Part shown: positions 45,465-55,016 of the stretch, in pieces
Layout of the letters: each line of letters opens with the position of its first letter
Position numbering within the stretch: position 1 is the stretch's first letter
Assembly: GCA_903936705.1 (NCBI GenBank)
Contig: CAIZWN010000018.1
Span: forward strand, 1 to 62,028
Length of the DNA stretch: 62,028 nucleotides
From: an uncultured Myxococcales bacterium
Lineage (GTDB): Bacteria; Myxococcota_A; UBA9042; DTJE01
Direction: 5' to 3'
Program-made: the position numbers and the translations under genes
The notes under the pieces: model-generated
Database searches by the model: none
What the model saw: only the letters and a program-made list of their open reading frames with translations
What the model was told of the DNA's origin: nothing

Positions 45465-45968
45465 TCAGGAAATAGTGACCTTTCTGATGGCAATCAGTTT
45501 CGCCGGGTAGGCCTCGGACAGGTTGTTCCGGCCCACCGGTATCTGCGCCATGGCGTCGACGACATCCATGCCTGCCGAGACACGGCCGAAAACGCAATAG
45601 CCGAAAGCGTCTGGGGTGTTGCCGGTGTGGTCCAGGAAATCGTTGTCCTTCAGGTTGACGAAGAACTGCGACGTCGCACTGTTGACGTCGCTGGTGCGAG
45701 CCATCGCGACGGTGCCTCGGGCGTTCTTCAAGCCGTTGCCAGCCTCGTTCTGGATCGGGGCCTTGGTCGGCTTCTGCCGCTGGGCCGCATCGAACCCGCC
45801 ACCCTGGGCCATGAAGTTCGCGATCACCCGGTGGAAAATCGTCCCGTTGTAGTGGCCCGACTTCGCGTAGTCCAGGAAGTTCTGGACGGAGACTGGTGCC
45901 TTCGTCTCGTCAAGCTCCAGCGTGATGTTGCCAAGAGTGGTCTCGAGAACTACGGTCGGGTTGGCCAT
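45465..45968 (-). CDS. Cyclophilin-type peptidyl-prolyl isomerase
   Basis: 167 residues from ATG 45968. The cyclophilin core is seen: YNGTIFHRVIANFMAQGGGF (catalytic Arg in FHRV), SQFFVNLKDNDFLDH and FGYCVFGRVSAGMDVVD. No signal peptide, so a cytoplasmic PpiB-like enzyme that speeds proline isomerisation during folding. Which paralogue (ppiA or ppiB) cannot be fixed. Upstream of hpd on the same strand with a 129-bp gap. Confidence 0.93.
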   Translation of the reverse strand: MANPTVVLETTLGNITLELDETKAPVSVQNFLDYAKSGHYNGTIFHRVIANFMAQGGGFDAAQRQKPTKAPIQNEAGNGLKNARGTVAMARTSDVNSATSQFFVNLKDNDFLDHTGNTPDAFGYCVFGRVSAGMDVVDAMAQIPVGRNNLSEAYPAKLIAIRKVTIS

Positions 45969-46072
45969 GTCCTGACTCCATATGTGTTTCGCGGCGGCCA
46001 AGCGCCAGCCACGCGGGCGTTTTCATACCAGAAGCCGTGGCGAAAGGCCAGATCTGAGGGCTTGATAAAGCG

Positions 46073-47131
46073 TCATGTCCATCGGAACCATCGAAGACCA
46101 GCCGCCAACGTCGCGACGGCGCCGATGGCCAAAGCGCCAAGGGGTACTGCGATGTCAGCAAGGCCGGCACCTTCGTTTATCACGGCCCTAAGCCCGTCGT
46201 TCAGCAGCGTCAGCGGCAGCGGCCTGATGAACACTTGCATCCAGTCGGGGAAGTGCGCGGCGCTGAAGAAGACGCCAGACAGCACGAACATGGGCAGCAT
46301 GATCAGGTTCATCAGCCCCGATACCGTTTCGGTAGAGGTCGTGCGGGACGAGGCCAGAAGCCCAAGGCCCGCGAAGGCCATCGCGCCGGTCACCGATAGC
46401 AGCGCGGCGGCAAGGATGGACCCCTGGAACCTGACATCGAAGACCAGCAGCGCGAATGCCAGGATCGTGGCCACCTCGGTCACCAGAAAGACCATTCGCG
46501 CTATCAGGAATGACCCGACAAAATGCGAGCGCTTCATGGGCGTGGCAGCAAGGCGCTTCAGAAGTTTCCGTTTACGCGCCTCGACAAGGGCATAACCGAT
46601 GCCCCACAAGCTGGACGACATGATGTTCATCCCGATCAGTCCCGGTACCAGGAAGTCGATATAGCGCGCACCCGGAGAACGTATGTGGTCGTCGCTGCTG
46701 ACCAGCGAATCAAGCCTTCCTGCGGCGCGCTGCAGGCGATCATCAATGCGACGGCGAATGGCCTCGGCCTCCGGGTGCGTCGGGTCGAACTGATACCTTG
46801 CCTCGTCACCCCCGCTGACGGCCAGGACGATTCGTGCCCCTTGAAAACGCCGCTGGGCCTCCTGGTCGGTCATCGCCTCGACGTGCAATCCCGGATCCTG
46901 GGTCAGCACCTGGACGCGTTCTGCCTGCCTGAGACCTGACAGGACCGCTATCGGGATGGCCTTCGGAACGGTGCCCCCGCTGAATGCCACGCCCAGCGCC
47001 AGCGCCAGCACCGTTGGAAAACCGTAGGTCCAGAAGATTGCCGCTGGCTCTCGAAAAAACTCGCGCAGGCGCGCCAGGACAAGTTCCAGTAAGGGGTTCC
47101 TGATGCGCGTGGCCCGTTTGCCTGACATCAT
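46073..47131 (-). CDS. ABC-2 type transporter permease
   Basis: 352 residues with one N-terminal membrane helix, a soluble extracytoplasmic region (about 60-170) and a C-terminal block of five or six helices, the layout of ABC-2/DrrB/YhhJ-type permeases. The hallmark LMNLIMLPMFVLSGVFFS occurs near residue 270. It pairs with the ATPase encoded directly upstream; ATG 47131 overlaps that gene's stop as ATGA. The substrate is unknown; such pairs export drugs, lipids or polymers. Confidence 0.9.
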   Translation of the reverse strand: MMSGKRATRIRNPLLELVLARLREFFREPAAIFWTYGFPTVLALALGVAFSGGTVPKAIPIAVLSGLRQAERVQVLTQDPGLHVEAMTDQEAQRRFQGARIVLAVSGGDEARYQFDPTHPEAEAIRRRIDDRLQRAAGRLDSLVSSDDHIRSPGARYIDFLVPGLIGMNIMSSSLWGIGYALVEARKRKLLKRLAATPMKRSHFVGSFLIARMVFLVTEVATILAFALLVFDVRFQGSILAAALLSVTGAMAFAGLGLLASSRTTSTETVSGLMNLIMLPMFVLSGVFFSAAHFPDWMQVFIRPLPLTLLNDGLRAVINEGAGLADIAVPLGALAIGAVATLAAGLRWFRWT

Positions 47132-48051
47132 GGCTCCCCCCTCAATGTCCGCCCGGTCAGCGACACGAACACGTCGTCCAGCGATGCCTGGTGGGTCGAT
47201 AGGGCCGTCAGTTCGTTGCCGTGTTCCTTCAGTCTTTCCAGCAAGGCCGGGACGGCTTCGTGGGCCGCATCGACAGTCAAACGCCAGCGGTCAAGGACGT
47301 GCCGAGCCTCCCTTACCCCAGGAAGGCCGTTCAGCGCGTCCGCGCCCATCCCGGGGGCCGAGCCGAACTCCAGGACCTGCGAACCCCCAAGGCGGCCAAT
47401 CAACTCGGCCGGAGTGCCTTCCGCGATTATCCTGCCCTTGTCCATGATGGCGACCCGGTGGCACAGGCGCTCGGCCTCCTCCATGTAATGGGTCGTCAAC
47501 AGGCACGTGCGGCCGCGGCGCACTACATCGCCCACGACTTCCCACAGGTCGCGCCTGGCCTGGGGATCAAGGCCGGTGGTTGGTTCGTCAAGGAACAGTA
47601 GATCGGGGTCGCCCACAAGGGCGCAGGCGATGGCCAGGCGCTGCTTCTGGCCGCCCGACAGCTTCATCACCCATGCGTCATTCTTGTCGGTCAGGCCGGC
47701 GGTTGCGATGACGGCGTCGGGGTCCGCGCCGCGATCATGGAAGGAACGGAACAGCCGGACGATCTCGCGAACCGTCAGTCGGTCGGCCAGCGTTGTTTCC
47801 TGGAGAGCGATTCCAAGGCGCTGGCGGATGGCGTTGGCATCGCCCTTCCACGAATGCCCAAGAATGCTGACCTCGCCAGACGTTGGGGTCAGAAGACCCT
47901 CGAGTATCTCGACGGTTGTCGTCTTGCCGGCGCCGTTCGGGCCAAGGAGGCCGAAGCACTGGCCCTCGGCGACATCGATGTCGATCCCGTTGACGGCAAT
48001 GACGTCGCCGTACTTGTGAACCAGACCGCGAACCTTGATTGCCATGGACAC
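47128..48051 (-). CDS. ABC transporter ATP-binding protein (DrrA/CcmA-like)
   Basis: 307 residues from GTG 48051, 8 nt after GGAG; ATG 48045, two codons later, is the alternative. Walker A GPNGAGKT (about 37-44), ABC signature KLSGGQKQRL, Walker B DLLFLDEPTTGLDP and the switch His in LLTTHYMEEAER. The C-terminal region after about residue 220 resembles the DUF4162-type extension of drug-export ATPases. It energises the adjacent ABC-2 permease from the cytoplasmic face. Confidence 0.93.
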   Translation of the reverse strand: MSMAIKVRGLVHKYGDVIAVNGIDIDVAEGQCFGLLGPNGAGKTTTVEILEGLLTPTSGEVSILGHSWKGDANAIRQRLGIALQETTLADRLTVREIVRLFRSFHDRGADPDAVIATAGLTDKNDAWVMKLSGGQKQRLAIACALVGDPDLLFLDEPTTGLDPQARRDLWEVVGDVVRRGRTCLLTTHYMEEAERLCHRVAIMDKGRIIAEGTPAELIGRLGGSQVLEFGSAPGMGADALNGLPGVREARHVLDRWRLTVDAAHEAVPALLERLKEHGNELTALSTHQASLDDVFVSLTGRTLRGEP

Positions 48052-48284
48052 GCGCATTTCTCCAGAAGCGGCCAGCAGGAATCGTCCCGCGCCGACTGAC
48101 ACAAGGTAAGGCGCCGACGTCAGGAAGGGAAGGGTGGGGGCTGGAATCCGAAACGATCAAGCCGTGTGCCGGTTGTTTAGTGGGCACTGGGGGGATTGAT
48201 TTTCGGGGCTGTCAGTCCCTAGACTTGGCGCGTGCGTGACGGTTCGCAGGAACCGGGGCGGCCCGACCCCACTGGAGGTGCCTA

Positions 48285-50219
48285 ATGCGTCGATTTCCGA
48301 TTCCGGCATTCGCGATGATCCTTGCGCTGGCATGCGGTTCGTCTGCCGGCTCCGGCGGCGGCGACAACGGCGTTCCCGACAACAGTCCTGTCGAACTTGC
48401 TTACGACAGTCCCGGGGACGACGTTCCCGCGGTCGATGGGGTCGATGATGCGGCCGTCGCAGACACACCGGATGGCGTTGCCGGTGACGTGATTGCCGCG
48501 ACGAAGCGGGTCGAATTCACCGTTGACACGTCCCTGCCGATCCCAGTGGCTGCCAAGCAGATCTACACGATTCGGGCAAGGGTCGTTGATTCGAGTACTG
48601 GTGAACCGATGAAGAACGTCGCGGTGTCTTTCAAGATCATCATTGTGACCGACGGTGTTGGTGGCGAGGAAGTTTTGGAATACGGCGTGCCCCTCACCTC
48701 CACCTCCTCGATCACGGACGGGAGCGGGCTGGCAAGCGTGCCATTCCAGGCTGGCGAGACAATCGGACTGCTGTTCACGATCGAGGCCAGCGCCAAGGAG
48801 GCCCAGCCGGCGCGAATGGACCTGGTGGTCGCGAACCTGGATTGCGCGAAGTTGAAGGTCTCGGCCACCTACAGTGGCAGTCTGTCCGAAGCTGCCTCGT
48901 TCGTGGTTTCAATGCTTCCGGCTGATACGAAGTGTGCCGACCTACAGGCTGGCAAGCTTCCCAGCCCGATCGCCGAGGGGGTCGGGACCGACTTTGCTGT
49001 TGCAGTTGAATTGCCCTGCCTGACCCCGGATACGACGTTCACCGTGTTCGTTACCGGTAAGGAGGCCTGTCCTTTCGCAGCGGGCTGCACCGAGAACGTG
49101 AAGACCCCGGGTAAGGATGCGACCGGTGAGGTTGCCGTGTGGCTGGATGGCGTTGATGTCACGTTGAACGGGCAGTTCACCGGTGCCCACAAATTCGTGC
49201 TGACCGATCTGTTCCCTGACTGTGCCGGACTTGTAACGGCCCAGGAATGCGCCGCGCCAGGATCCCTCGCCTTTGCGAAGCTCGGATGTTGTTATCTGGA
49301 TTCGATCGAGGGCTTTTTCAAGAGTGACGCCCCTGCCATTGCCGGCAAGATCAAGGCCGATGCCGTTTCGTGGAGCGGCGGGAAGGTACCGTCGGGCAAG
49401 GAGGCCGCGTTCGAAACCGCGGTAGATGCCGCCGTTGCCGAGTACCTGACTGCGAACACACCAGCCTGGGTCGCCACCTTCCAGACGATGGGCAAGGCAG
49501 TGCAGCAGGCTGTGCGGCAGGTCAGCGTAACGTCCAACATGGTGGTTGATCCGGCTGGCGTCGATGGCGACTACTCGACCTCGGTTGCCTGGGATGCTTA
49601 CACCATCTACTGGAAGGTCGGGTGCGACCAGGCCGACCCGAACTACTTCATGTGCGGGAAGTGCACCTACGCAATGAGCAGATTCGGCGGCCTGGCGTAC
49701 TCGCCCGCGATTCCGAATTCGTCGTTCAAGCTGACGCGCGCGGCTGGCAACCTGTTCGACGTTTCCCAGCATGATGTCGGGCTGAACCCTGGCAAGCTGA
49801 TGGTCTACGTCGCCAACGAGGTAGGAACGAATGCTTTGACCGGCGGCACGATTCGCGACGGGATCTTCAAGGATGGACTGGCAAAAAATGTTGGCGAGGC
49901 GGCGGCTTTGTGGATCGATTGCGCCGCTGTTGCCGGCGTGCTGATCGGCAAGACGGGAACCGCGTTCGTCGGTACCCAGGCCGACCTTCAGGGGCTGTGC
50001 TCGGGCGCGTTGAAGAAGATGCTGGCGTCAAACGAGGCACTCCAGGCCGCCGTCACCACCAGTTCGTTGCTGAAGGTATCGGGACAGGCCGCCTGGACAG
50101 ACACCAATTGCGACATGGGCGCCGACCGGTTCCAGGAAGGCAAGTACACCGGAGAATTCAAGCCAGGTTCTGGAAGTTCGGTGGTGATTGGCGGCAGTTT
50201 CTCGGCTGCCAGGAAGTGA
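48285..50219 (+). CDS. Large lipoprotein with an Ig-like domain
   Basis: 644 residues; ATG 48285 follows GGAGGTGCCTA. The lipobox is LALAC with Cys17, then a Gly/Asp-rich tether (about 20-65). Residues about 70-165 (KRVEFTVDTSLPIPVAAKQ...VDSSTGEPMKNVAVSFKI, then GLASVPFQAGETIGLLFTIEA) resemble a bacterial Ig-like Big_1 repeat. The following 450 residues hold scattered Cys pairs and no recognised catalytic motif. A weak promoter, TTGATT (48196-48201), an 18-nt spacer and TAGACT (48220-48225), reads toward it. Probably a surface structural or adhesive lipoprotein. Confidence 0.82.
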   Translation: MRRFPIPAFAMILALACGSSAGSGGGDNGVPDNSPVELAYDSPGDDVPAVDGVDDAAVADTPDGVAGDVIAATKRVEFTVDTSLPIPVAAKQIYTIRARVVDSSTGEPMKNVAVSFKIIIVTDGVGGEEVLEYGVPLTSTSSITDGSGLASVPFQAGETIGLLFTIEASAKEAQPARMDLVVANLDCAKLKVSATYSGSLSEAASFVVSMLPADTKCADLQAGKLPSPIAEGVGTDFAVAVELPCLTPDTTFTVFVTGKEACPFAAGCTENVKTPGKDATGEVAVWLDGVDVTLNGQFTGAHKFVLTDLFPDCAGLVTAQECAAPGSLAFAKLGCCYLDSIEGFFKSDAPAIAGKIKADAVSWSGGKVPSGKEAAFETAVDAAVAEYLTANTPAWVATFQTMGKAVQQAVRQVSVTSNMVVDPAGVDGDYSTSVAWDAYTIYWKVGCDQADPNYFMCGKCTYAMSRFGGLAYSPAIPNSSFKLTRAAGNLFDVSQHDVGLNPGKLMVYVANEVGTNALTGGTIRDGIFKDGLAKNVGEAAALWIDCAAVAGVLIGKTGTAFVGTQADLQGLCSGALKKMLASNEALQAAVTTSSLLKVSGQAAWTDTNCDMGADRFQEGKYTGEFKPGSGSSVVIGGSFSAARK

Positions 50220-50294
50220 TCGACCGCTTCAACGGTGGCTGCTGATTCCAGCTCCTTCTTCCCCCAGCCTATCCCGGTCTTGTCCATTTAAAGG

Positions 50295-52397
50295 TCACGA
50301 ACCCGAAGATCCGTCGGGCGATGCAATGCGCGGGTCGGGCAGCGGGAACAGGCCGATTGGTATGACGCCATTTCCGGTTCGCGAGTCCAGGAACCTTCGA
50401 TAAGGAACGTTCTGGAACCGGAAGGGGACAGGGGAAGCTGCGCGTGATGCCTGCGTGCAGGCTTCGGCCACGTCGGCAAGAGCGGGGTCATGACCGGTCA
50501 TCCTCAACATCACATCGGCCTCGGTGCATACCGAGGGCAGCAGGAAGAAGCGAGGTTGGCCAGGGGTGCCTGGGTCGAACGGCCATTCGTGCCAGGTGAT
50601 GTCAGGTCGATTGACCAGGAAAGACAGGAATTCGGGTGGTCTGAGGGAAACGTCAAAGACCTGGCGCCTGCCACCGGCCCCATGGACGTAGTGGATTTCC
50701 GAGTCCTTTGGGAGTTCCGGCAACCATTCTCGCAGCAGAAGATATTCGTAGTCGATGTCGGTCGGGCCCGTGACAGACCTGGTGGCCTGAAGAACGCTGA
50801 GGACCGTCAGAATCGTCATCAGAATCCTTCCGATTCCGACCACAACAAGCGGGCGGCCTGCATCGCGGGCAATGATTGGCGCGGCGCCTTCCGCAACCAG
50901 GATTGCCAAGGGGATTGCCGCAAGCGTCTGGTAGCGGGCCGAGGCCAGTTGCACGATGCCTTCCTGACCGGTAGGCATGATGGCGTAATAAAATCCAAGG
51001 CCAACCAGGCAGAACAAGGCCCAGGACCCGAACGGGTCGCGTCGCCGCAGGAACCGAAAGATGCCCATTACCGACAGCAGGATCCAGGCGGCTGGCGTAA
51101 AGCCAGGGTCCAGCCATGTCTGATTGGCGGGGTTGAAAATCGACGTCAGGCGCGAAGAAAACGGGATTGTCCTGGCAGTGTAATTCATCAGGACTGGGTT
51201 CACCGACAGGGATTCAAGATAGAAAAGGCCAAAGGCTGCCGCAGCCAGGGTCAGCGCAGCCAGCGACCGCAGCCTTCCAGGTGAATCCAGGTTCGTCAGC
51301 AGCAGCAGGCACAGAGGCAGCAAGATCAAGCCGCCCTCTGGCCTGATCATCGCGGTCAACGAGACGGCGGCCACCACCGTCGCCAGTCGCCTGATCAGGT
51401 CAATGGTTCCGAATCGTCTTGCCGTCAGCAGTTGTGCATAGCTGGCCAGGCACAACAGCGAAAGAAACAGCACCAGCGTGGTTCTGTTGAATTCGCCGGC
51501 ATAGCGAACCGGAAGAGGCAGGAATACCAGCAGGATTGCTGCTGCAATCCGGTTGATTTCGGGAATGGCTGGAATGCGGCGCAGGAAACCCAGCAGCAGC
51601 GAGGGACACAGCGATCCAAGAAGCAGGTTGACTACAACAACCGTGCGGTCGCCGTTGCCCATCATGTGGATCAGCGGAAGCAGCAGCGGATCGGGCCCGG
51701 GCCCGTACAATTGGCTTTCACCGCCACGAAACAGATTCGAGAATTCGACAGACACCAGATCGCCCGGCCCGAACGTCGCCATCAACAGGCGAATGCCGGC
51801 CGAGGCGGATACCAGAATGAGGTCGGTTTGCCATGCCTCGCACGAACGGCGGGCGAAAACTCCGGGCAAGGACAACAGCAGCGCCAGCGCCAGCAAGGCC
51901 CAGCATGCACAGGCGTACAGAAACCACCCGCTGAACTGGTGCGAATCGGGGTCTTGTTCGGGCGGTGAGGACGCAGGCTGGATCCAGAAGGCGACATCCC
52001 CGGAATCCAGGCGGGTCGCTGCGAAGTCAGCCAGGGACAATGCCGAATTGCCGGCAACCTTTGGGCGCACGCAGAACTCGCGGGACGGCGCGCCATCAGG
52101 GCAATCAGCAGTCCTGACGGCAAGGCGAAAATCGAAGGCATCGTTGCCAAGGATGTATCGGAAGCTGGCGGAACTACGGTCCTGCGACAGATTCTCCAGC
52201 GACAGGAATTCACCGTTGAAAATCGCCTGTGGGCCGGGATCCAAAGCTCGTAAAAGGGCGGCGCCTGCCGTTGGAGCCAGGACCTTCTGGGAGGTCGCGG
52301 CATGCTGCGGATCGTCGGCCGAACATGACAAAAGGCACAGCATCAAGACTGCCGGCAGGATGACAGCCACGAACCTGGTAATCGGCAAGGTCCGCAT
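50295..52397 (-). CDS. Polytopic membrane protein, glycosyltransferase-C-like
   Basis: 700 residues from ATG 52397. The first segment could be a signal or lipobox (LCLLSC, Cys25). A soluble region (about 30-150) is followed by about ten hydrophobic helices (about 160-560) and a C-terminal soluble domain (about 570-700). The long loop after the first helices with RGGESQLYGPGPDPLLLP and the helix-rich core fit GT-C-type, undecaprenyl-phosphate-sugar-using enzymes (inference; no confirmed DxD or DE motif). No ribosome-binding site stands out before the ATG. Function unassigned. Confidence 0.7.
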   Translation of the reverse strand: MRTLPITRFVAVILPAVLMLCLLSCSADDPQHAATSQKVLAPTAGAALLRALDPGPQAIFNGEFLSLENLSQDRSSASFRYILGNDAFDFRLAVRTADCPDGAPSREFCVRPKVAGNSALSLADFAATRLDSGDVAFWIQPASSPPEQDPDSHQFSGWFLYACACWALLALALLLSLPGVFARRSCEAWQTDLILVSASAGIRLLMATFGPGDLVSVEFSNLFRGGESQLYGPGPDPLLLPLIHMMGNGDRTVVVVNLLLGSLCPSLLLGFLRRIPAIPEINRIAAAILLVFLPLPVRYAGEFNRTTLVLFLSLLCLASYAQLLTARRFGTIDLIRRLATVVAAVSLTAMIRPEGGLILLPLCLLLLTNLDSPGRLRSLAALTLAAAAFGLFYLESLSVNPVLMNYTARTIPFSSRLTSIFNPANQTWLDPGFTPAAWILLSVMGIFRFLRRRDPFGSWALFCLVGLGFYYAIMPTGQEGIVQLASARYQTLAAIPLAILVAEGAAPIIARDAGRPLVVVGIGRILMTILTVLSVLQATRSVTGPTDIDYEYLLLREWLPELPKDSEIHYVHGAGGRRQVFDVSLRPPEFLSFLVNRPDITWHEWPFDPGTPGQPRFFLLPSVCTEADVMLRMTGHDPALADVAEACTQASRAASPVPFRFQNVPYRRFLDSRTGNGVIPIGLFPLPDPRIASPDGSSGS

Positions 52398-52574
52398 TGT
52401 GTCCGGCCGGAAAAGGCTGCGCGTCGAGCCTAGCAGGGGGCACAAGCCACGGCAAGCAGCCCTCATTCGAAATCAGAAATCCAGATAGGGGGTTGATCTG
52501 GGTTGAACGGACCGGTAGAAGGGGACGGGGGCTGCACTAAGCGGATCCCGCACCGAACCTGGAGGTTCAAGTTC

Positions 52575-54161
52575 ATGGCAGAACGCGAATTGCTGCTGGG
52601 CGACGAGGCTGTAGCGCTGGGTGCGATTCACTCGGGTATCAGCGGTGCTTACGGGTACCCTGGCACACCCTCAACCGAATTGTTCGAATACATCGAGGGT
52701 GTTGCGCAGCAGGAGGGCATTCATGCCGTCTGGTCTGCCAACGAGAAGGTTGCCTACGAGGAGGCATTGGGGATGTCGTTCGCGGGCAAGCGGGCGATCA
52801 TCAGCATGAAGCATGTCGGCCTGAACGTGGCTGCAGATGCGTTCGTGAATTCGGGAGTTACCGGTGTCAATGGCGGCCTGGTTCTGTGCGTGGCCGACGA
52901 CCCGGGAATGCATTCCTCCCAGAACGAACAGGATTCCCGTTTCTACGCGAAATTTGCCCTGGTCCCCTGCCTGGAGCCCGCCGACCAGCAGGAGGCCTAC
53001 GACATGTCCCGCGAGGCGTTCGAACTGTCCGAGCGGACGAAGTTGCCGGTTGTCCTGCGTCTTGTGACCCGTCTGGCGCACAGCCGGTCAGGCGTCGATA
53101 CTGGCGACCGTCGCCCCAAGAACCAGTTGAATCCCCCGGCTGACACCTTCAATTTCACGCTGCTGCCAACCAATGCTCGCGTGATGTACGACCGTCTGAC
53201 CCGCAAGCAGCCTGAACTTGAGGCCGACAGCAATAATTCCAGATGGAATCCTCTGGTGGACGGCGCCGATCGCAGCAGGGGGATTCTGGTCAACGGGATT
53301 GCCTGGAACTACCTTGCCGAGGTTTTTGGCGGCGCAGTGCCTCATCCGGTGCTGCGTGTCGGGCAGTATCCCGCGCCATTCGGGAAGATCCGTTCGATGC
53401 TGGAACTGGTCGACGAACTGGTCGTCATCGAGGAGGGTTATCCCTTCCTGGAGGAAATGATCCGCGGGGTGGCTGGGGTCGCCGGCAAACGGATTCGCGG
53501 AAAGCTGGACGGGACCGTGCCGCGATGCGGCGAGATGACTCCGACGATTGTTGCGCGTTCCCTGGGACTGGCCGTGGCCCAGGGGCTTGCCCCAACCCTG
53601 GAAACGATCCCCAACCGTCCTCCGACGCTTTGCCCCGGATGCGCCCATGGCGATGCCTTCCTGGTCATTCGTCAGGCGCTGGCGGCCTTTGGCGACGTCA
53701 AGATGTTCAGCGATATCGGTTGTTATACGCTTGGTTTCTACGCCCCGTTCAACGCGATTCATTCCTGCGTGGACATGGGTGCCAGCATCAGCATGGCAGC
53801 CGGAGCAGCCCACGCCGGTCAGCATCCGTGTGTCGCGGCGATCGGGGATTCAACCTTCGGGCATTCGGGCATGACCGGCCTGATGACGGCCATCCGCGAG
53901 AACGTACCGTTCACAGTGGTGATTCTGGACAACGGGACCGTCGCCATGACCGGGACCCAGAAGACGATGTGCACGGGCGATGACCTGGTGAAAATCGTTT
54001 TGGGGCTTGGACTTGACCCCGAACATCTGAAGATCATCGAGCCGCATCGGGCGCGGGCAGCCGAGCAGGCCGCCATCATCAGCGCCGAGATCGACTACCG
54101 GGGTACGTCGGTCATCATCGCGCGTCGGCCGTGCGTTCAACTGAAGCGCAAGGGTGCCTGA
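52575..54161 (+). CDS. iorA: Indolepyruvate:ferredoxin oxidoreductase alpha subunit lacking the C-terminal ferredoxin domain
   Basis: 528 residues from ATG 52575, a few bases after GGAGGTTCAAG. N-terminal PFOR domain (GDEAVALGAIHSGISGAYGYPGTPSTE), a central transketolase-like domain and the TPP domain (TLCPGCAHGDAFL near 350, DIGCYTLG, DNGTVAMTGTQ). The enzyme turns aryl pyruvates (indolepyruvate, phenylpyruvate, 4-hydroxyphenylpyruvate) into aryl-acetyl-CoA plus reduced ferredoxin (family knowledge). Typical IorA proteins continue after the IIARRPCV region with two CxxCxxCxxxCP clusters; here the protein stops within 10 residues and no cluster motif follows. A weak promoter, TTGATC (52493-52498) and TAGAAG (52516-52521), precedes it. 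Confidence 0.92.
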   Translation: MAERELLLGDEAVALGAIHSGISGAYGYPGTPSTELFEYIEGVAQQEGIHAVWSANEKVAYEEALGMSFAGKRAIISMKHVGLNVAADAFVNSGVTGVNGGLVLCVADDPGMHSSQNEQDSRFYAKFALVPCLEPADQQEAYDMSREAFELSERTKLPVVLRLVTRLAHSRSGVDTGDRRPKNQLNPPADTFNFTLLPTNARVMYDRLTRKQPELEADSNNSRWNPLVDGADRSRGILVNGIAWNYLAEVFGGAVPHPVLRVGQYPAPFGKIRSMLELVDELVVIEEGYPFLEEMIRGVAGVAGKRIRGKLDGTVPRCGEMTPTIVARSLGLAVAQGLAPTLETIPNRPPTLCPGCAHGDAFLVIRQALAAFGDVKMFSDIGCYTLGFYAPFNAIHSCVDMGASISMAAGAAHAGQHPCVAAIGDSTFGHSGMTGLMTAIRENVPFTVVILDNGTVAMTGTQKTMCTGDDLVKIVLGLGLDPEHLKIIEPHRARAAEQAAIISAEIDYRGTSVIIARRPCVQLKRKGA

Positions 54162-54190
54162 GGAACCGCCTGAATTCGGAGGAAGCGTCA

Positions 54191-54964
54191 ATGAAGCATG
54201 ACATCATCCTGGCGGGCGTCGGAGGCCAGGGCATTCTGACGATAGCCTACCTTCTGGACTATGCGGCCATTGCGCGCGGACTGCGTTTCAAGCAGGCCGA
54301 AGTGCACGGGATGGCGCAGCGTGGCGGGGCGGTCTATTCGCATATGAGGATCAGCGATCAGCCGATCCACAGCGACCTGATTCCCGAAGGACATGCCGAC
54401 ATGATTCTCAGCGTCGAGCCGCTGGAGGTCCAGCGCTATCTGGAGTATCTGCGACCCGGTGGGGCCGTGGTCAGCAATAACGAGCCGGTGAAGAACATCA
54501 GCGACTATCCCGATGTCGGGCAGGTCAACCAGGCTCTGCTGGCGCTGCCGCGGGCGATTCTGGTCGATGCCGCGGGAATTGCCCAGGCGGCAAAGCTGCC
54601 AAAGGCCCAGAACATGGTGATGGTCGGCGCCGCCACCCCGTTCCTGCCGTTCGAGTGGCGCGAGTTCGAACCCATTGTGAACCGGTTGTTCGGGGCCAAG
54701 GGCGAACACGTAGTGCAGGCCAACATGGCGGTTCTCGAGGCAGGATGGCGCGTGGGCGCTTTTGCGAAGGGGCTGCTGGACGCCGGTGTCACGTCCAATT
54801 TGGCCAGCCGGTTCCTTGCCCGCGTGGAACCGGTTTCGCTGGAACCCGTGATGGCGGGCCAGTTCGCCGCCGTGCTTACTACCGCGAAGGCCCAGGCGTT
54901 TCTGGACGCTACTGGCGAACGCGTGGCCGGTGATGCGGACCTGCTGAAGGCGCTGTCGGCCTAG
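54191..54964 (+). CDS. iorB: Indolepyruvate:ferredoxin oxidoreductase beta subunit
   Basis: 257 residues from ATG 54191, 7 nt after GGAGGAA. The gamma-like PFOR fold motif IILAGVGGQGILTIAYLL (about 5-22) and the loop EVHGMAQRGGAVYSHMRI are typical of IorB. The TTAKAQAFLDATGERV tail contains no Fe-S motif. It pairs with IorA, 29 bp upstream; both are cytoplasmic. Confidence 0.94.
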   Translation: MKHDIILAGVGGQGILTIAYLLDYAAIARGLRFKQAEVHGMAQRGGAVYSHMRISDQPIHSDLIPEGHADMILSVEPLEVQRYLEYLRPGGAVVSNNEPVKNISDYPDVGQVNQALLALPRAILVDAAGIAQAAKLPKAQNMVMVGAATPFLPFEWREFEPIVNRLFGAKGEHVVQANMAVLEAGWRVGAFAKGLLDAGVTSNLASRFLARVEPVSLEPVMAGQFAAVLTTAKAQAFLDATGERVAGDADLLKALSA

Positions 54965-55016
54965 TCGTGCGGGCCTGTGTTTGTCTCATCGAGCAGCAGT
55001 GAGCGTGGAGGGTAGC

